The notes under the pieces were generated by a model. It made no database searches. It had not been told where the DNA came from and saw only the letters and a program-made list of their open reading frames with translations. A stretch of 64,000 bases of DNA from the NCBI RefSeq assembly GCF_904849725.1, contig NC_058520.1, positions 533,872,083 through 533,936,082 on the forward strand. The letters run 5' to 3'. The position numbers and the translations under genes are program-made. The stretch comes from Hordeum vulgare subsp. vulgare. Its lineage: Eukaryota > Streptophyta > Magnoliopsida > Poales > Poaceae. Below, in pieces: positions 1-12,381 of this stretch. The first letter of the stretch is position 1. Each line of letters opens with the position of its first letter.

Positions 1-2361
1 AACAGTTAGGATGAAACATCTATGGGGCCAGATAATACATTTGGAATACAATTAGAGCACTACAACATGATCTAGTTTTCAAGAGAAACCGGCCAGTAAT
101 TTTGACACTCTATTCAAAAGTTCTTGCAGTAATTTGAACATTCAATCTAACGAGAAAACAAGAAGCAAAAACAGTACATCAAGCTCCGCGTGTCTGGCTC
201 TTTGAAAACCGTGTTTGGAAGTTTTAAAACAAAACTCAAAAACAAAACATGTTAAGAGGTCGATGCTCTATGAGCGTGGGAAATTTTAGGTTCAAACATC
301 AATTCATTCACAAGGTATGAAAAAAAACACAGCACCTATTAATAGTGACGATTACCGTTCGGTTGTGTTTGAACTTAGTTTTTTTAATATCTTTTAAAAA
401 TGTAATGCTTAGAATTTTTACATGTCTATAAAAAAAGGAAAAGATTACATCTCACCGGTTGATCCCGGGCGGTCCATCCGCCTTCCATTCATCCGTTGGA
501 TCTCGATCTGATCGCGAACCGTTTTCTGAAACTGGATCATTGTTTCTGAAACTGGATCATTGTTTTAGGAAACGGTCATGAAGCTGAGCTCCTCACTTTT
601 CCACCCCGCGGCTCCGCCTCGGTCCCGGCGACCTCGCCCGCCGCCTGCTTGTTGCCGCTCAGCCTCGCCGGAGCTGCCGTCGTTGCCATGGCCTTCCGTG
701 CCCTGCTCCCGCGACCAGCGGGCAGCCGCCTCGCCTCACGCGGCCAGGGGCCAGCCGCCTGTCGCCTCACACCGCATCCCAGCCCGCTCTCGGCTCCGTT
801 GTAGCGCCTCTCGACCACGCCGGCGAGCTCCCGCAACCAGAGGGCCAGCCGCCTCGCCGCCCGTCGCCCCGCACCGTCGTAGCGCCGCCCCATCCCAGCC
901 CGCTGCAAAAAAATTCCTGAAACATGACCTTTGTTGCAAAAAATTCTTCCGCAACAGCACCTGTGTTTGTAGAAAAGATGAATAATTTGTTTTTTGAAAC
1001 AAGCAATTGTTTCTGAAACTCGGCCGTTATTTCAGGAATTAATGGGTCCAAAATTTATTTTTTTGCAACAAAGCGATTGTTTCTGCAACTCGAACGTCGT
1101 TTCAGGAATTAAGTCCAGGAGCGGATCGGACGGCTACGCGCGAGATCGAATGGCTGTCCAGGTGACGGATGTTTAGTAAATATCCACCGATGGATGCGTA
1201 GCAGCTTTCATAAAAAAACCTTCTCTCTGACACGCAATGTATTTTTTTCCAAAAAAAAAAAGACAAACCGTATTTTTCTAATAATTTTGCAAAAACTTTA
1301 CAACGGAATTTTGTCTCCATCGGATACTCTCTCTTGGCGACCCGGACAAAACCCTCGAAAATACTGCCCATTAGCCGGGGGTCTGCCAGCCATGGCTGCC
1401 GCGCATCATCGTGTCGACTGCTTCGCTCTCCCCATTGTCTACCTGTTTCCGCCCTATAGCGTGCACGAAGCTAATTAAGGCAGATGTTCCGTCGTGTTAA
1501 ACAAGACCGGGACATAACGCGCAGAGGCTCGTCGCAACAGCTTAATTCGTCGCTCAGACAGACCGGCACCATGCAGTCCAAGCCTTGTGCATGTCGGGCG
1601 ATCGCCTCTCCGACGCCGTGCAGAAAATTACTACGGGAACCGTCCCTGACGTGCACAACGCGTAGCTGTCGGGTCAATTGTTATGCAGTGATTTTTTTCA
1701 TGGTTGAGCTAGAATCTAGGGTGTGCAAATACATTCAAGTTTGTAGATAGTCCGAAGGTGTGCCGCCGTCATCGCCCCTCCTTCCACTGTAGTTTTGACT
1801 GAATTGCAGCAAAAATGTCTAGTGGTCGGGTCAATGGTTACGTGATGAATTTCTCATGGCTGAGCTAGATTCTGAAGCAAGAGACCCGTGGGAGCATTTG
1901 AGTGAGGGAGGGAGGGAGCTAGCTAGCTGTGGTAGTGGCGCTGGCAGGATAGGAATTGCATCTGTGAGTTGGAAAGGAAATAAAGGGGGAGGGGAAAGCA
2001 AGGCGTGTGTGTGAGATAGAATCGAATAACACACGGAAAAAAGCTTGGGATTTCGGGTAAGCTGATGAGATTGATGGTACTAAATATCCGATAGCACGGC
2101 ATAATTTAACCCCGGATTCATGAGTCATGACGGGTTTAGGCAATGGTTTTCTGTTGATTTACGCTGTACAAATATCTCAACTCGAATGGAATAACTCAGG
2201 ACCAGGAGCATAAATTACGCGAGAGCGAAATCAAATGTCCCAATTGGGTCGTTAAAAATCTCGAATGGAATAAATAACGACCAGCATAATTTCTCTGGAA
2301 AAAAATATGGATTCTTTTAGAATAGCCACTCTATATTTGACCGAGATTGGTAAAACACAGG
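1..2361. other. Intergenic DNA, no supported gene
   Basis: I see no convincing gene here. Open frames around 576-1000 lie in GC-rich, low-complexity sequence on both strands and have no recognisable domain. Two small direct repeats stand out: a 20-bp unit repeated at 521-560 (core CTGAAACTGGATCAT), and an imperfect unit of about 50 bp at 1668-1717 and 1825-1873 (both contain GTCGGGTCAAT and end with GAGCTAGA(A/T)TCT). Positions 430-1200 have the look of a MITE (runs of GAAAC/GCAAC words and a GGACGGCT-like subterminal word), but I could not define matching ends. Confidence 0.5.
2165..2356. repeat. Segment duplicated at 6300-6488
   Basis: About 190 bp here match 6300-6488 in the same orientation with many substitutions and small indels. 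Shared landmarks in order are CGAATGGAATAA, TCAGGACCA, an ATTTCTCT(C/G)G word, and CTCTATAT..TTTGACCGAGATTG. The copies lie about 4.1 kb apart. The left copy is followed at once by the target duplication of a LINE-like insertion, so the duplication is older than that insertion. Confidence 0.7.
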
Positions 2362-2374
2362 AGACTAATATTTT

Positions 2375-4077
2375 GTTTGTTTGTTTTTTAAAACGGAGAC
2401 AAAGATTGCTTCATCTATTAAATAAGCAGAAGAAAATTATTCAATTAATTACGGAAAATTGGATTTAAACCGGTACAACAAGGGCCAAGCTCACTCTTAT
2501 AGATTGTAACACACACGTCAAAGCCCCCCTTTATCGACGACACGTCGATCTACAGCCAGACAGCGCAGCTCTGCCTCTCACAGAGAAGTGTGAAGGACAA
2601 AACAAGGCACGGTTAGCGCCATGGGAGATCGTCGAACGGGCTATCTGTAGCTAGTCGCCACGGAAGATCGATTGGGCTATCTTCAGTTAGTCATCATATA
2701 CCGCATGGCCTCGCCGCCAAAGCTTCGACTCCATAGCAACAAACAAACCGAGGCAAAACCGTGGACACGCCAAAGAAGAGCCGACTACCGCAGCCATTGC
2801 CGCGTCACCGACATTGCTCACATCATCATCGTTGCCACACAAGTATGGATGCCACACCCGCCACCAACCGCCATCCACTGGTCTCGTTCACCAACGCCAA
2901 GCTCACAATAAGAAGCCCCCAAGAGGGAATATGACACCAAGACGTCGTCATCGTCCGATCACAGATAAAGGTTTCCCCCGGAGAGGACGAAATGGCCACA
3001 TCTCTGCAGGAGGGGTGGGAGAACAAGCAGTGATGCCTCCAAGAAGGTCAACGACGGCCACAGCCGCCGCCATCGCTGGTCACAGCACGAGGCCAAGACA
3101 TGGCTTTCACCAAGTTCCACACCACCTACGCGCACATCATCCCGCATTGGCGTCGGCAACCCACCAAACATCACCACCATCGAAGCTACCCATCGACGAA
3201 GAGGCACCAAGACACGCAACAGCCAATCGCAGATCGCGGAGACCACCGACGGCCGGAGACCAGATCCGCATCACAAGCCGTTGGAGTGCACATCCTTGTC
3301 GCCATGGGCCTCCGATCCGCGCACCCCGAAGGGCGCCCACGCAATGCCAGACCACGCAAACACACACCGACCGCGCCCCTCGCGGCATAAGTCGTTGATC
3401 GAGCGCCATACATGCTGCTTAGGCCCCTCCACCATGAGCTCCGCCGCCTGCGGATCTCGCCCCTCATCCAGCACAGCCCCGCCGGGGACACCTCCTGTGC
3501 CCAGCACGCCACGCCATCCGGCCGCCCAGCATGCGCCCAGGGCATGCACGACCGCGACCTACCTGTGGCCACACGCTTTCCCGAGCCCACATTTGGCTCA
3601 CATGTCGCGGCCACCACTTCTTCACTTGACCCTAGCAGCCGCCCTCGCCGCCCACAGCCCGTGCCGCCTGGATCCAGATTAGGCCGCCGGCCGACAGGAT
3701 CCGCACCAGGCGCGCGCCCGACCAGATCTGGGACGAGCCACCGTTGGGCGCCGGCCCCACAGGTCGAAGCCCACGCCATGTACACCCCTCCATGCATGGG
3801 ACATGGCACTGCAACGCCGTCGCGCCCCAGACCAGCGCTGCGCCACCGCCGAAGGTCATCGGCCCGCACCGAGTCCCCGTGCGAGGAGGAGAAGAGGCCC
3901 CGCCGTCGCCATCTCCAACCGGGCTTCGCCCGACAGCGTGGACCGGCGACAGCGAGGGAAGGAGAGGGGGAGGCGGGCGACTGAGGCGCCGGCGGCTAGG
4001 GTTGCCCCCTCGGTCTCCCGCAGGAGCGATGCGATAGGGGAAGGAAAAGTAGGGATCACCTCAATAGTTATCTATGA
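2375..4077 (-). mobile_element. Non-autonomous LINE-like retroelement, minus orientation
   Basis: A 13-bp target duplication, AGACTAATATTTT, occurs at 2362-2374 and 4078-4090. Immediately inside the left copy is a T-rich tail (GTTTGTTTGTTTTTT), which is the 3' tail of a minus-strand element. Next comes AT-rich sequence with a CATCTATTAAATAAG word like grass LINE 3' ends. The other end is very GC-rich (reading CCTAGCCGCCGGCGC on the minus strand), like a retroelement 5' leader. No reverse transcriptase or endonuclease can be read, so this is a 1.7-kb element that needed help to move. A related copy lies at about 20500-22930, sharing sequence around 2925-3060 and 20705-20810. Confidence 0.65.
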
Positions 4078-4090
4078 AGACTAATATTTT

Positions 4091-4640
4091 TCCCTGTTCA
4101 AGAATTCATCTGATTAACCAGTTAACTTGCCGATTAATCCCTGCTCATAGGGTCACCGAGTAGCCGATAAACCAAAAAATATATCCTATTAATTGATTAA
4201 GTCGTCGATTAACTTGCTAATTAGCCCATTAATCCCTTACTCGTGAGCCAACCGAGCAGCTATGAGTTAATGATTTCCTCAACAATGATATTTTGTGTGG
4301 ACCCTTGATCCTGCATGGAGAATAGTGCGAGTTTGTGCTTCTGTAAATACAAAAGTGAAGGATGCTCGTGCTTCATGGAGGGTTGAAACTCATGTTTGCG
4401 CTTTGGTGTGTTTAAAATTTGTAAAGAAAGTAAATTTTGCATTAGGATGTGCAAGGGTTTCGATTAGTAGTGCTCTTTTGTGTTGGTTGTGAACCTCTGT
4501 GCCGGAAAGAAATCATTTTCTTAGAAAAAGAAAGGTTTTGATTATTTGTTTGATACGTACACTGATGGGTTCCGTGTTATTTTTTTATTTTATTTTTGTC
4601 TCTATGGTCGGTGATGGATTTGAGAACCAATCTGTTCAGG
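4091..4640. other. Repetitive intergenic stretch
   Basis: No gene is visible. An imperfect direct repeat of about 55 bp occurs at about 4117-4170 and 4207-4262. Each unit has GATTAACTTGC, then ATTAATCCCT, then CACCGAGTAGC or AACCGAGCAGC. It looks like part of a short repetitive element whose ends I could not place. Confidence 0.4.
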
Positions 4641-5180
4641 TGAAAATATCGTGGCGTTGGTTACATTCTTGTGGTGGACTTGTGTCCTCGGGCTCCGCCG
4701 TTGCGGTGGTGTCTGCTCCAGCGTCAGCGCAGAGCTTGGGAGGTAGTCAAGGAGCGGATGTAGATTGTGGTTTGCATCGACGATATGAAAGACGAAACGT
4801 GTGTTGGGTTCGTGGTTGATGGATGGAACATATGGTTTCCTCCTTCGACGTCTTAGTTATGGTGCGATGTCATATCTGGAGTTCGATGACGTGTCCGAGG
4901 TGTTTCCCCAATGTGATTCGTTCAACGACAATGGCTTCCTCTTTGGTGAGTCACCTTGAAGGTCCAAAAAGCTGCAAATCAACGGTGGAGCCGAGTCGAG
5001 CTCGGTGAGGAGGTGATCCATCATTTTTTTTCTTTGGTGTCCGCTATGGTGGTGACGGACGTTGATGTCAAATTCAGTGATGTTCTGCTATCTTTTTAGT
5101 TTTGTCATGTCGGTCTTTACATGACTTGTAATTTGATCTTTGTGGTATTTAGTGAGACACAAATTACCATGCAAAAAAAG
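4640..5180 (+). mobile_element. 3' part of a retroposon with poly-A end
   Basis: The stretch ends in a 3' UTR typical of grass LINE-like elements: TGTCATGTCGGTC, ATGACTTGTAATTTGATC, then ACACAAATTACCATGCAAAAAAA at 5157-5179. No domain can be read with confidence in the upstream part, and neither the 5' end nor a target duplication was found. It is probably a 5'-truncated or decayed insertion. Confidence 0.45.
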
Positions 5181-5792
5181 TAGTTGCCCATGTTAATTAT
5201 TTTCACCTTTAGCATTATAAATATGAATCCTTCTATGAATACTTAGAAATGTGAGATTAGGTAGGTACACTCTCTCAAACATATATTTTAACATATTTTT
5301 GAATCTTGTAATTGTGTGCTCTACACATTCTCAATTTTAAAGTTGCACATGATTTCTTTTTATGCAATTCGGATTTAGAACTGTGCAATTGGATACTTTC
5401 CACGTTTTAAAGCTTGAAATTGCAAATCATCATTTTTTGGGTTTACTGTTGGGTTTAGAATGTGCAAAAAAAAATTGAGAGGGGGGGGGTTAAGGCACGA
5501 AAGTGAACATCACTACTTTGAAATCTAAGGATTAGGAATGCACAACTATACTGTTTTGGATATTTCGTAGTTCAAAATTACACATCTTTTGCTTGTTTTC
5601 TATTTACGGTTACAATAGTGAAATTTGGTAGTTCACATATTTTGAGCTAGAAATCGCTTATTTACTTATACAACTTTGGTATCCATAAATGAAGTCTAGA
5701 ATTGCAAATATTTTGATGCAATTTTAAGTTTAGAACTGAGTGATTGCATGGTGTCACAATTTGAGGCCCAAAAATTGCACATAAAAAGGAAC

Positions 5793-6245
5793 ACCTTTTT
5801 TTAGACGAAGCAAAAAATTTGCCATTTTCATTGATTAAGATAGAAGGTTTAGCAGTCAAGGCCCAACGACAAAATTACAATAATCATTCTTGCAACATTA
5901 CATCATGCAAATGCAACATCCCCACAAGGCCCTAATGTAATATCTCCTCTCTGATCCTAGCGACAATTACCCCAACCGAAAAGACAATGTTGCGGAGGAC
6001 CCGCACATTCCTCTTCTTCCACAACTCCCAAGAAATAAGCAACATCAAGGAAACACGCGGCCTTCACCATTGGATCTTCTTGAAACCATTGTGGCTTTCC
6101 ACCACACATTAACGGTAGTTGCATCACCCCCATCGAAAGAGTGCACATCATGGAGGACGAGCCAATTTATGATCATGTCCCAAACTCTTATAGTGTAACG
6201 ACAGTTAGGCCACTCATGATGTTAAGGTATATTAGCCATTCAAAT
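5793..6245 (-). mobile_element. 5'-truncated LINE fragment (C-terminal ORF2 and tail)
   Basis: The left end is poly-T (CACCTTTTTTTAGACG) followed by CATTTTCATTGATTAAG, which is the usual 3' end of grass LINEs read on the minus strand. Farther right, the minus strand encodes pieces of the LINE C-terminal region with frameshifts: words such as TIRVWDMIINWLVLHDV (about 6190-6140) and a decayed SWEIWNERN-like segment (about 6050-6000). It interrupts one unit of the local AT-rich repeat: the sequence left of it matches 6783-6826, which continues without it. No target duplication was identified. Confidence 0.6.
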
Positions 6246-8050
6246 CCTATTGTTAATTACAAGACACACTAAGAACTTGCATTTAGGAGGCACCCAAATC
6301 TTTCATATGTTGAATGGATTAAGTCAGGACCAACATAAATCATGTGAAGAGAAAACAAATATCCCGAATGGATCATTCAAAAACAAATGTCAAATGGAAT
6401 AAGTCAGGACCAACACAATTTCTCTCGGAAAATAAACAACAGACTATTTAGGATTGGCACTCTATATATTTGACCGAGATTGCTAAAGGTTGGATTTTTT
6501 TTTTGCAATTTTGGGTTTATAATGTGCAATTTGGGGAGTTCGCGCGTTTTCAAAGCCTGAAATAGCACATTGCTGATTTGTGTAATCTTGGCGTTTGGAA
6601 TGCCCAACAATATTGTTTGTGCATTTCGTAGTCTGAAAAAGAAATTCTTTGTTTGCAAATTAGGTTTTATAAACGTGAAATGATCTTTAAAATACACCTG
6701 ATTATTTTATAAAAATATATTTTTTAGTAATGAAGCGAAATTCCATATATGTTTTTGCAACTTTACGTTTAAAAATGTGTACTTGCATGTAGTTTCACTT
6801 TGAGGCCTAAAATTGCACATTGAAAAGGCACAAGTTCGTACTTATGTAGAAAAAACAATTTAAGAGTTTTTAAATTTTATATTTGGCTTGTACATTGTCT
6901 AAGTAGTAGATGTGTTTAGGGAGCACATCAAAACTTAATTGTGATGAAAAGTAAATCGCGTGATGTACTTAACTTCCTGAACAAACCCTCCCATATTTGA
7001 ATGTTGGTCACAGTGTAGCACAGAGGCAACATTTCTTTAGGATTCCCTAAAGAGAAACATGTATTTACTGGATTTAGGATTAAAAATGAATTCTTTTTTG
7101 ACTAGCTACAAATATGAAATTAGGTAGGTACACTTTGTGAAACCTATATTTTGATGTAATTTTGAATCTTGTGATTATGTCAGTCCACACATTTCAAGAA
7201 TTGCACATGTTTTACTTTTTATGTAATTATGGGTTTAGAAATGTGCAATTGGATACTTTTCACTTTTTAATTCTTCAAATGCCATATTATAATTCATTTT
7301 TGGGTTTAGACTAATGTACTGAACTTAATGAGCAGACGCTCCGACATTTGGCTGTTGGCCACAATCTACCTCTCAGACAACATTTCTTTTGTTTTCAGAA
7401 GCCCTAAAATACAGTACTACCATTGCTGCTCAATCTTGGCGAACAAGGAAAGAGTTGTGTACAAATCCATTTCCCAACCATGCCATACAAGGAAATGGAG
7501 GTGTTGCACGGCCGCCGGGGTAGTAGAGCAGAGGTAAAGGTGCGACAAAGGCAAGAGAGGAGAGAAAATGGAAGGATGAAGGCGCGGGGTTCAGAAGGAG
7601 TTTTGGGTGGGCCAAAGGTGTCCAAGTCCTACGTAACTCATATCCAGACTCCCGTAAAGTGTCCCCCCCCAGTTTGTCTCACGTTTGCCGGAAAAAATAT
7701 GTCTGCACCGCTCCATGGACCAATACGGATCTGTGTTGGATGGCTAAACACGTCTAGATCATACAGTTCAAACTTTTGTGGACGGGTTGAGGGTCCGCTT
7801 TCAAGATGTCATAAGGGTTACAATTGCCCAACCTTTTGTTTGCATATTTTGTTCCAAAATACACATTTTTGTTTGTTTCTGTCTTACACTACAAATGTGG
7901 AATTTAATAGTGTAGTGTGTACATATTTTGAGCCAACAATGACATGTAATTATTTTTAAGAACTTTTTTTGGAAATGACGCATAAAAATTCAAATAAGTT
8001 TGTGCAATTTTAGGTTTAAAACAGTATGGGTACATGTTCGTACTTATGTA

Positions 8051-8114
8051 CTCCCTTCGATCCATATCAATTGTCGACGATTTAATAGCGCCAATTAATA
8101 TGGATCAAAGAGAG
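8051..8114. mobile_element. Stowaway-like MITE, 64 bp
   Basis: Terminal inverted repeats CTCCCTTCGATCCATATCAA and its near-complement TTAATATGGATCAAAGAGAG bound a 64-bp element with TA on each side (8049-8050, 8115-8116). The related unit at about 6829-6880 lacks it, giving an approximate empty site after GTACTTATGTA. This fits the Tc1/Mariner-derived Stowaway type. Confidence 0.7.
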
Positions 8115-8183
8115 TAGCAGAATCAATTTACAAATATGTATTTGGCCTTTTACATCTGCCCAAGTATTAGATGTGTCTATGGA

Positions 8184-8197
8184 GCATATCAAGACTT
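8184..8197. repeat. LINE target-site duplication, left copy
   Basis: GCATATCAAGACTT here matches GCAAATCAAGACTT at 13788-13801 at 13 of 14 positions. The LINE poly-T begins directly after it. The related unit at about 6925 reads through this junction without the insertion. Confidence 0.85.
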
Positions 8198-8316
8198 TTT
8201 TTTTGCGCAGAACAAGGAGATTTTATTCCAAATGTATAGAGTTACAATCCTCAGCAACCAACATGGTGATGCATGGAGGTGGTCTACCCAACCAACAAGC
8301 AGTACTATCTCCACTT

Positions 8317-11300
8317 CTACCAAAAGTTTGCTAAGCAATGAGCAACTATGTTTTGTACTCTACTGATTTTAAGAATAGAAACCTCCCTATCCAAAAGAAA
8401 ACTCTTAATATCTGAAACTAAAAAACCATAAGCCGATCTATCAAAGGTATCAATAGTAATCATCTTGAGTGCAACATCATAATCAGATTGCAACACCACC
8501 GGTAATGGAGAGTGAGTAGTCGCCAACTTAAGCCCTTCTTTCATTGCTTGTAATTCTGCCTCGAGAGCATCGTTGCAATAGAACAACTTAAGATAGGAGG
8601 CAAAGATAACAGCCCCATGATCATCTCGGAGAATCATCCCTGAACCCGCAGCCCCATCGACAGGGTTAAACGAACCATCAACAGACAGGGCAACCACATT
8701 GCTCACCGCGGCCGGCCATGGCTTAGCCGAAGTGCTCCTGGATGAGGCCCGGGGAGGAATAAGATCCATAACAGGAGTTTTGCCTTTCAACATATCCTCA
8801 ACGCTCAGGGATATGTTCTTGTAGGAATTATAGTAGCTTGAGAGAAAGGAGCATGAAATATCGAGCGGGGGTACCGGTTTGCCGTGAAAGATTTCGTTCC
8901 GTAGATACCAGATTCTCCAAAGCACCATAACAATTCTGCTTCTAATGGATTCCGGTGCCTCCACCGGCAGATGAAACAGCCACAACATACATGTACATGT
9001 GATATCCGTCCGAGGGGGCAATGGCCAGACCGACTGCATTGAGTCCGAAAGTATCGCAGCATTTGGGCAGACCAGCAGAGCATGAAATGACGTTTCCTCA
9101 TCACACCCGCATAGGGTACAAGTAGCCCTAGTGCTCATATCTCGCCGATGCTTCTCTGCCGAGGTTGGAAGAGACCCAGAGATCACCTGCCAAGCAAAAT
9201 GACGCATCTTTGGGGGGGCTTCGATATTCCAGATCATTTTTCACATAGCCCTATCTCCCGTCGGTGCTGAAGATGATGCACCTGGACTAAGCTGGCTCCA
9301 ACATGAGGACATAGCAAAGTGATAAGCAGTCTTGACAGAGAAGTTACCAGATTTATCCCATGGCCATGAAATAAAATCCTCCATTTGGCGAGCGGAAGTG
9401 CGGATTTTCAGAATAGAAGCGACATCCGCCGGGCAAAAAAATTGCTGCAGTAGATCGGTCTTCCAATTCCCATAAGCATCAAGGAAGTCCTTTACCTTGT
9501 TAAGGCGACAATTTTGCTTTGGGAGAATGGGAGTGAAAGGAGGACCATGAGGAATCCATGGGTCTCTCCAAACATGAATTTGTGCACCATTCCCAACCCT
9601 CCAGATCATTCCTTTTTTCACCAAAGCAAGACCATGTTCGATTCCCTTCCACACCGCCGAAGAATTGGACGGAAACACCGTATCAACAAGATTGTCATTA
9701 GGAAAATATTTTGCCTTTAGAAGTCTAGCACATAGGGAATCCGGTGTAGTGAGAAGCCGCCAAGCCTATTTAGCTAACAGGGCTTGGTTATATGCATGCA
9801 TGTCCCTAAAGCCAAGTCCACCACGAGACTTAGGAAGTGATAATCTTTCCCAAGCCACCCATGCCATCTTCCTCTTCCCATTCTCGACGCCCCACCAAAA
9901 CGGTCGCATCATCTTTGTCAATTCATCGCACACTGACATAGGGAGTTTGAAAATGCTCATAACATATACCGGGATGGCTTGAGAAACTGCCTTGATAAGC
10001 ACTTCCTTGCCAGAAAACAGAGAGTATCGCTCACTCCATTCAATTAGGCACTTGCTCACCCTGGATTGCAACGATTCAAATCTTCCTTTGTGCATGCGCC
10101 CTTCAGGAACAGGAAGACCTAAATATTTCGGCTCAAAAGCTTGTTGTGTAACCTCGAGAATCTGCTTAACTTCCTCTGCCACTTGAGGGGAGCAACTATC
10201 TGAAAAAATAATGGAACACTTGGAAGGGTTTATGAGTTGACCCGTTGCGGATGCATAAGTGTTCAAGACACCCTTAACAATTATTGCAGTCTCCATATTT
10301 GCACGGAAAAATAGCAAAGAATCGTTCACAAAGAGAAGATGTGAAATAATTGGGGCTCACCTACATATTTTGAGAGCCTCCATCCCTCCTTGTTGGACTG
10401 CCACGTGTAGTAGAGATGAAAGTGAGTCGGCCACAAAGAGAAACAGGAAAGGTGACAAGGGATCACCTTGATGAATGCCTCGGGTAGGAGTAAATTGTTC
10501 CAACAAACGTCCATTAAACCTGACGGAGAACTTCACGGATCTCACCCATACCATAACTAAAGACACCCATCGTGGTGCAAAACCCCATTTCAGTAAAGCT
10601 GCCTCCAAATAATCCCAGTCCACTCTGTCATATGCCTTGGAGAGGTCGAGCTTGTAGGCACAAAAATCTGCATTCCCCGCATTGGATTGGATATGATTAA
10701 TGCATTCGAACGCAATGATGGAGTTATCTGAGATCAACCGCCCAGGGATAAAAGCGCTTTGATTTTCATAGATGAGCTCCGACAAGCAAGGTCTCAACCT
10801 GTTAACCATGCACTTCGAGACGACCTTATAGATTACATTGCAAAGAGAGATTGGTCGTAACTCCTGCAGGTTTGCCTGATGTTGGACTTTAGGGATCACA
10901 ACAATGCTTGTGTCATTAACTCCTGGAGGCATATGCCCAGTGTAAAAAAACCGACGAACTGCTGAAAAAATATCCTCCTTTAGACAACCCCAATTCCGCT
11001 GATAGAACCTAGCTCGGAAACCATCAGGGCCTGGTGCTTTTAAAGGACCAATTTGGAATAGTGCATCGGCAATCTCCAGGTATGAGAACGGGGTCAACAG
11101 GTGTTCATTTGTTTCAGTAGTGACTCTCGGCATTACGGTATCCAGAACGGGAGAGGGGTCCAAGGTTGTGTCCTTTGTATATAGCTCCTGGAAATATGAC
11201 GCTGCCATACGTTCCATCTCCGAAGGCGAGTGACACCAGGAACCATCGCTTTTCTGCAACCTGCGAATGTTATTTCTTCTCGCCCTCCAAACAGCCTGAC

Positions 11301-12381
11301 GGTGGAAATATTTCGTGTTGCGATCACCTTCCTTCATCCAAGATATGCGGCTACGTTGCAGCCACATCATCTCCTCATGGTATAGGAGCTCATCTAGGGC
11401 TTGCATCTTCTGACGAACTATGAGTCGGTCAGCATCAACAATTTGTAGTTGTTCAAGCTCCTTGCGTAAGGCCTCAATTTGTTTCTCCACCTGCCCAAAA
11501 TTGTCCTTGCTCCATTTACGAAGATCAGCCATGATAGATCTCAGTGAGGCCGCCACATTGCCCAAGTCACCTTACGAACGTGATCTTGCCCATGCTCTTG
11601 AAATGATCTCCGGGAGCTTTGGGTCAGGCCCCCACATGATCTCATATTTGGGAGACCCCTTGCAACGGCGATCCTCTGAAGAATCAAGAAACAACATAAT
11701 AGGACAATGATCCGATCTCGGGGACACGAGGTGTTGAACTCTGACATACGGAAATAATTCTCTCCATTCTTCGCAAGCACATGCTCGGTCCAGACGGACA
11801 CGGACATTGCCTTGTCCCTGTTGCCCGTTGTCGAAGGTATAAGGTACACCCGAGAACCCTAAATCCACCACTTCACACAGCGTCAAAGCGTCCCTGAATG
11901 CCTTCATTTGGTTTTCTCCCCTACTCGTACGGGAGAAGTGCTCATGCTGCCACAAGGCCTCATTAAAATCACCACATAACACCCACGGTAGATTCGATGT
12001 GCTCTTGAGTCTGACGAGATGATCCCACATACGTTGACGATGCTCAACCCTTGGCTCTCCATACACAAAGGTAGACCGCCAGCTTTTCCCCACACCATTA
12101 TCCAGAACAACCACATCGATAAACCTGTTGCAGGATTCTAGTACTGTCACTGTCAGAGATTCATCCCAGAATAAGGCAAGACCCCCTCCACGACCATCGG
12201 CATCAACACCACAGAAACCTCCCAAACCTAATTTGCACTTCAAACCTTCAACTTTGACACTTGGCTGTCTTGTTTCAGCAAGAAACACCAAGCGCGAGGA
12301 ATGGGCTTTTACAAGAGCCCTAACTTCGCGAACTGTCTGGCGGTTCCCCACCCCCCGGCAGTTCCAGAACATGTGACTCAT
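8317..12381 (-). pseudogene. LINE ORF2: endonuclease, reverse transcriptase, RNase H
   Basis: This is the replication protein of the LINE, 1355 codons in one frame. From the N-terminus it has an apurinic-type endonuclease (WNCRG at residues 6-10, AETR, CGDFNE, and RSDHCPI), then a non-LTR reverse transcriptase (IPKV, LRPISLCN, QSAFIPGR, LSKAYDRVDW), then zf-RVT, then an RNase H-like domain (VDGSF, EAELQAM, LQSDYD). Four stops interrupt it: TAA at 11572, TGA at 10357, TAG at 9766 and TGA at 9241. Each can be explained by one C-to-T or G-to-A change from CAA, CGA, CAG and TGG respectively. The catalytic FADD box reads FVND at residues 684-687, so the first Asp is lost. It starts at the ATG overlapping the ORF1 stop; translation by termination-reinitiation is an inference. 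Confidence 0.92.

Larger units (their letters stand above)
5181..8187. repeat. Degenerate local repeat array, three AT-rich units
   Basis: Similar AT-rich blocks recur in the same order and orientation. GATTAGGTAGGTACAC and later GGTTTAGAA..TGTGCAATTGGATACTTT occur at about 5255-5400 and 7110-7260. The block with TTTGAGGCC(C/T)..AAATTGCACAT occurs at about 5755-5785 and 6795-6825. GTTCGTACTTATGTA occurs at about 6829 and 8038. The block (C/A)ATCAA(A/G)ACTTAA..G.AAAAGTAAATCG occurs at about 6925-6960, and the third copy is split by the LINE (8184-8197 joining 13802). Sequence following the last block resembles 7310-7490. These are remnants of a tandem local duplication. Confidence 0.6.

Noticed and set aside
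578..985. 135-codon open frame near the left edge
   Set aside because: GC-rich, Pro/Arg/Ser low complexity, overlapped by equally long frames on the other strand, and without domain, splice or promoter support.
3186..3869. 227-codon open frame on the minus strand
   Set aside because: It lies in the GC-rich part of a retroelement where several frames are open by composition alone.
7423..7959. 178-codon open frame
   Set aside because: It lies in the degenerate repeat array, has no recognisable domain, and the repeat-related copies do not preserve it.
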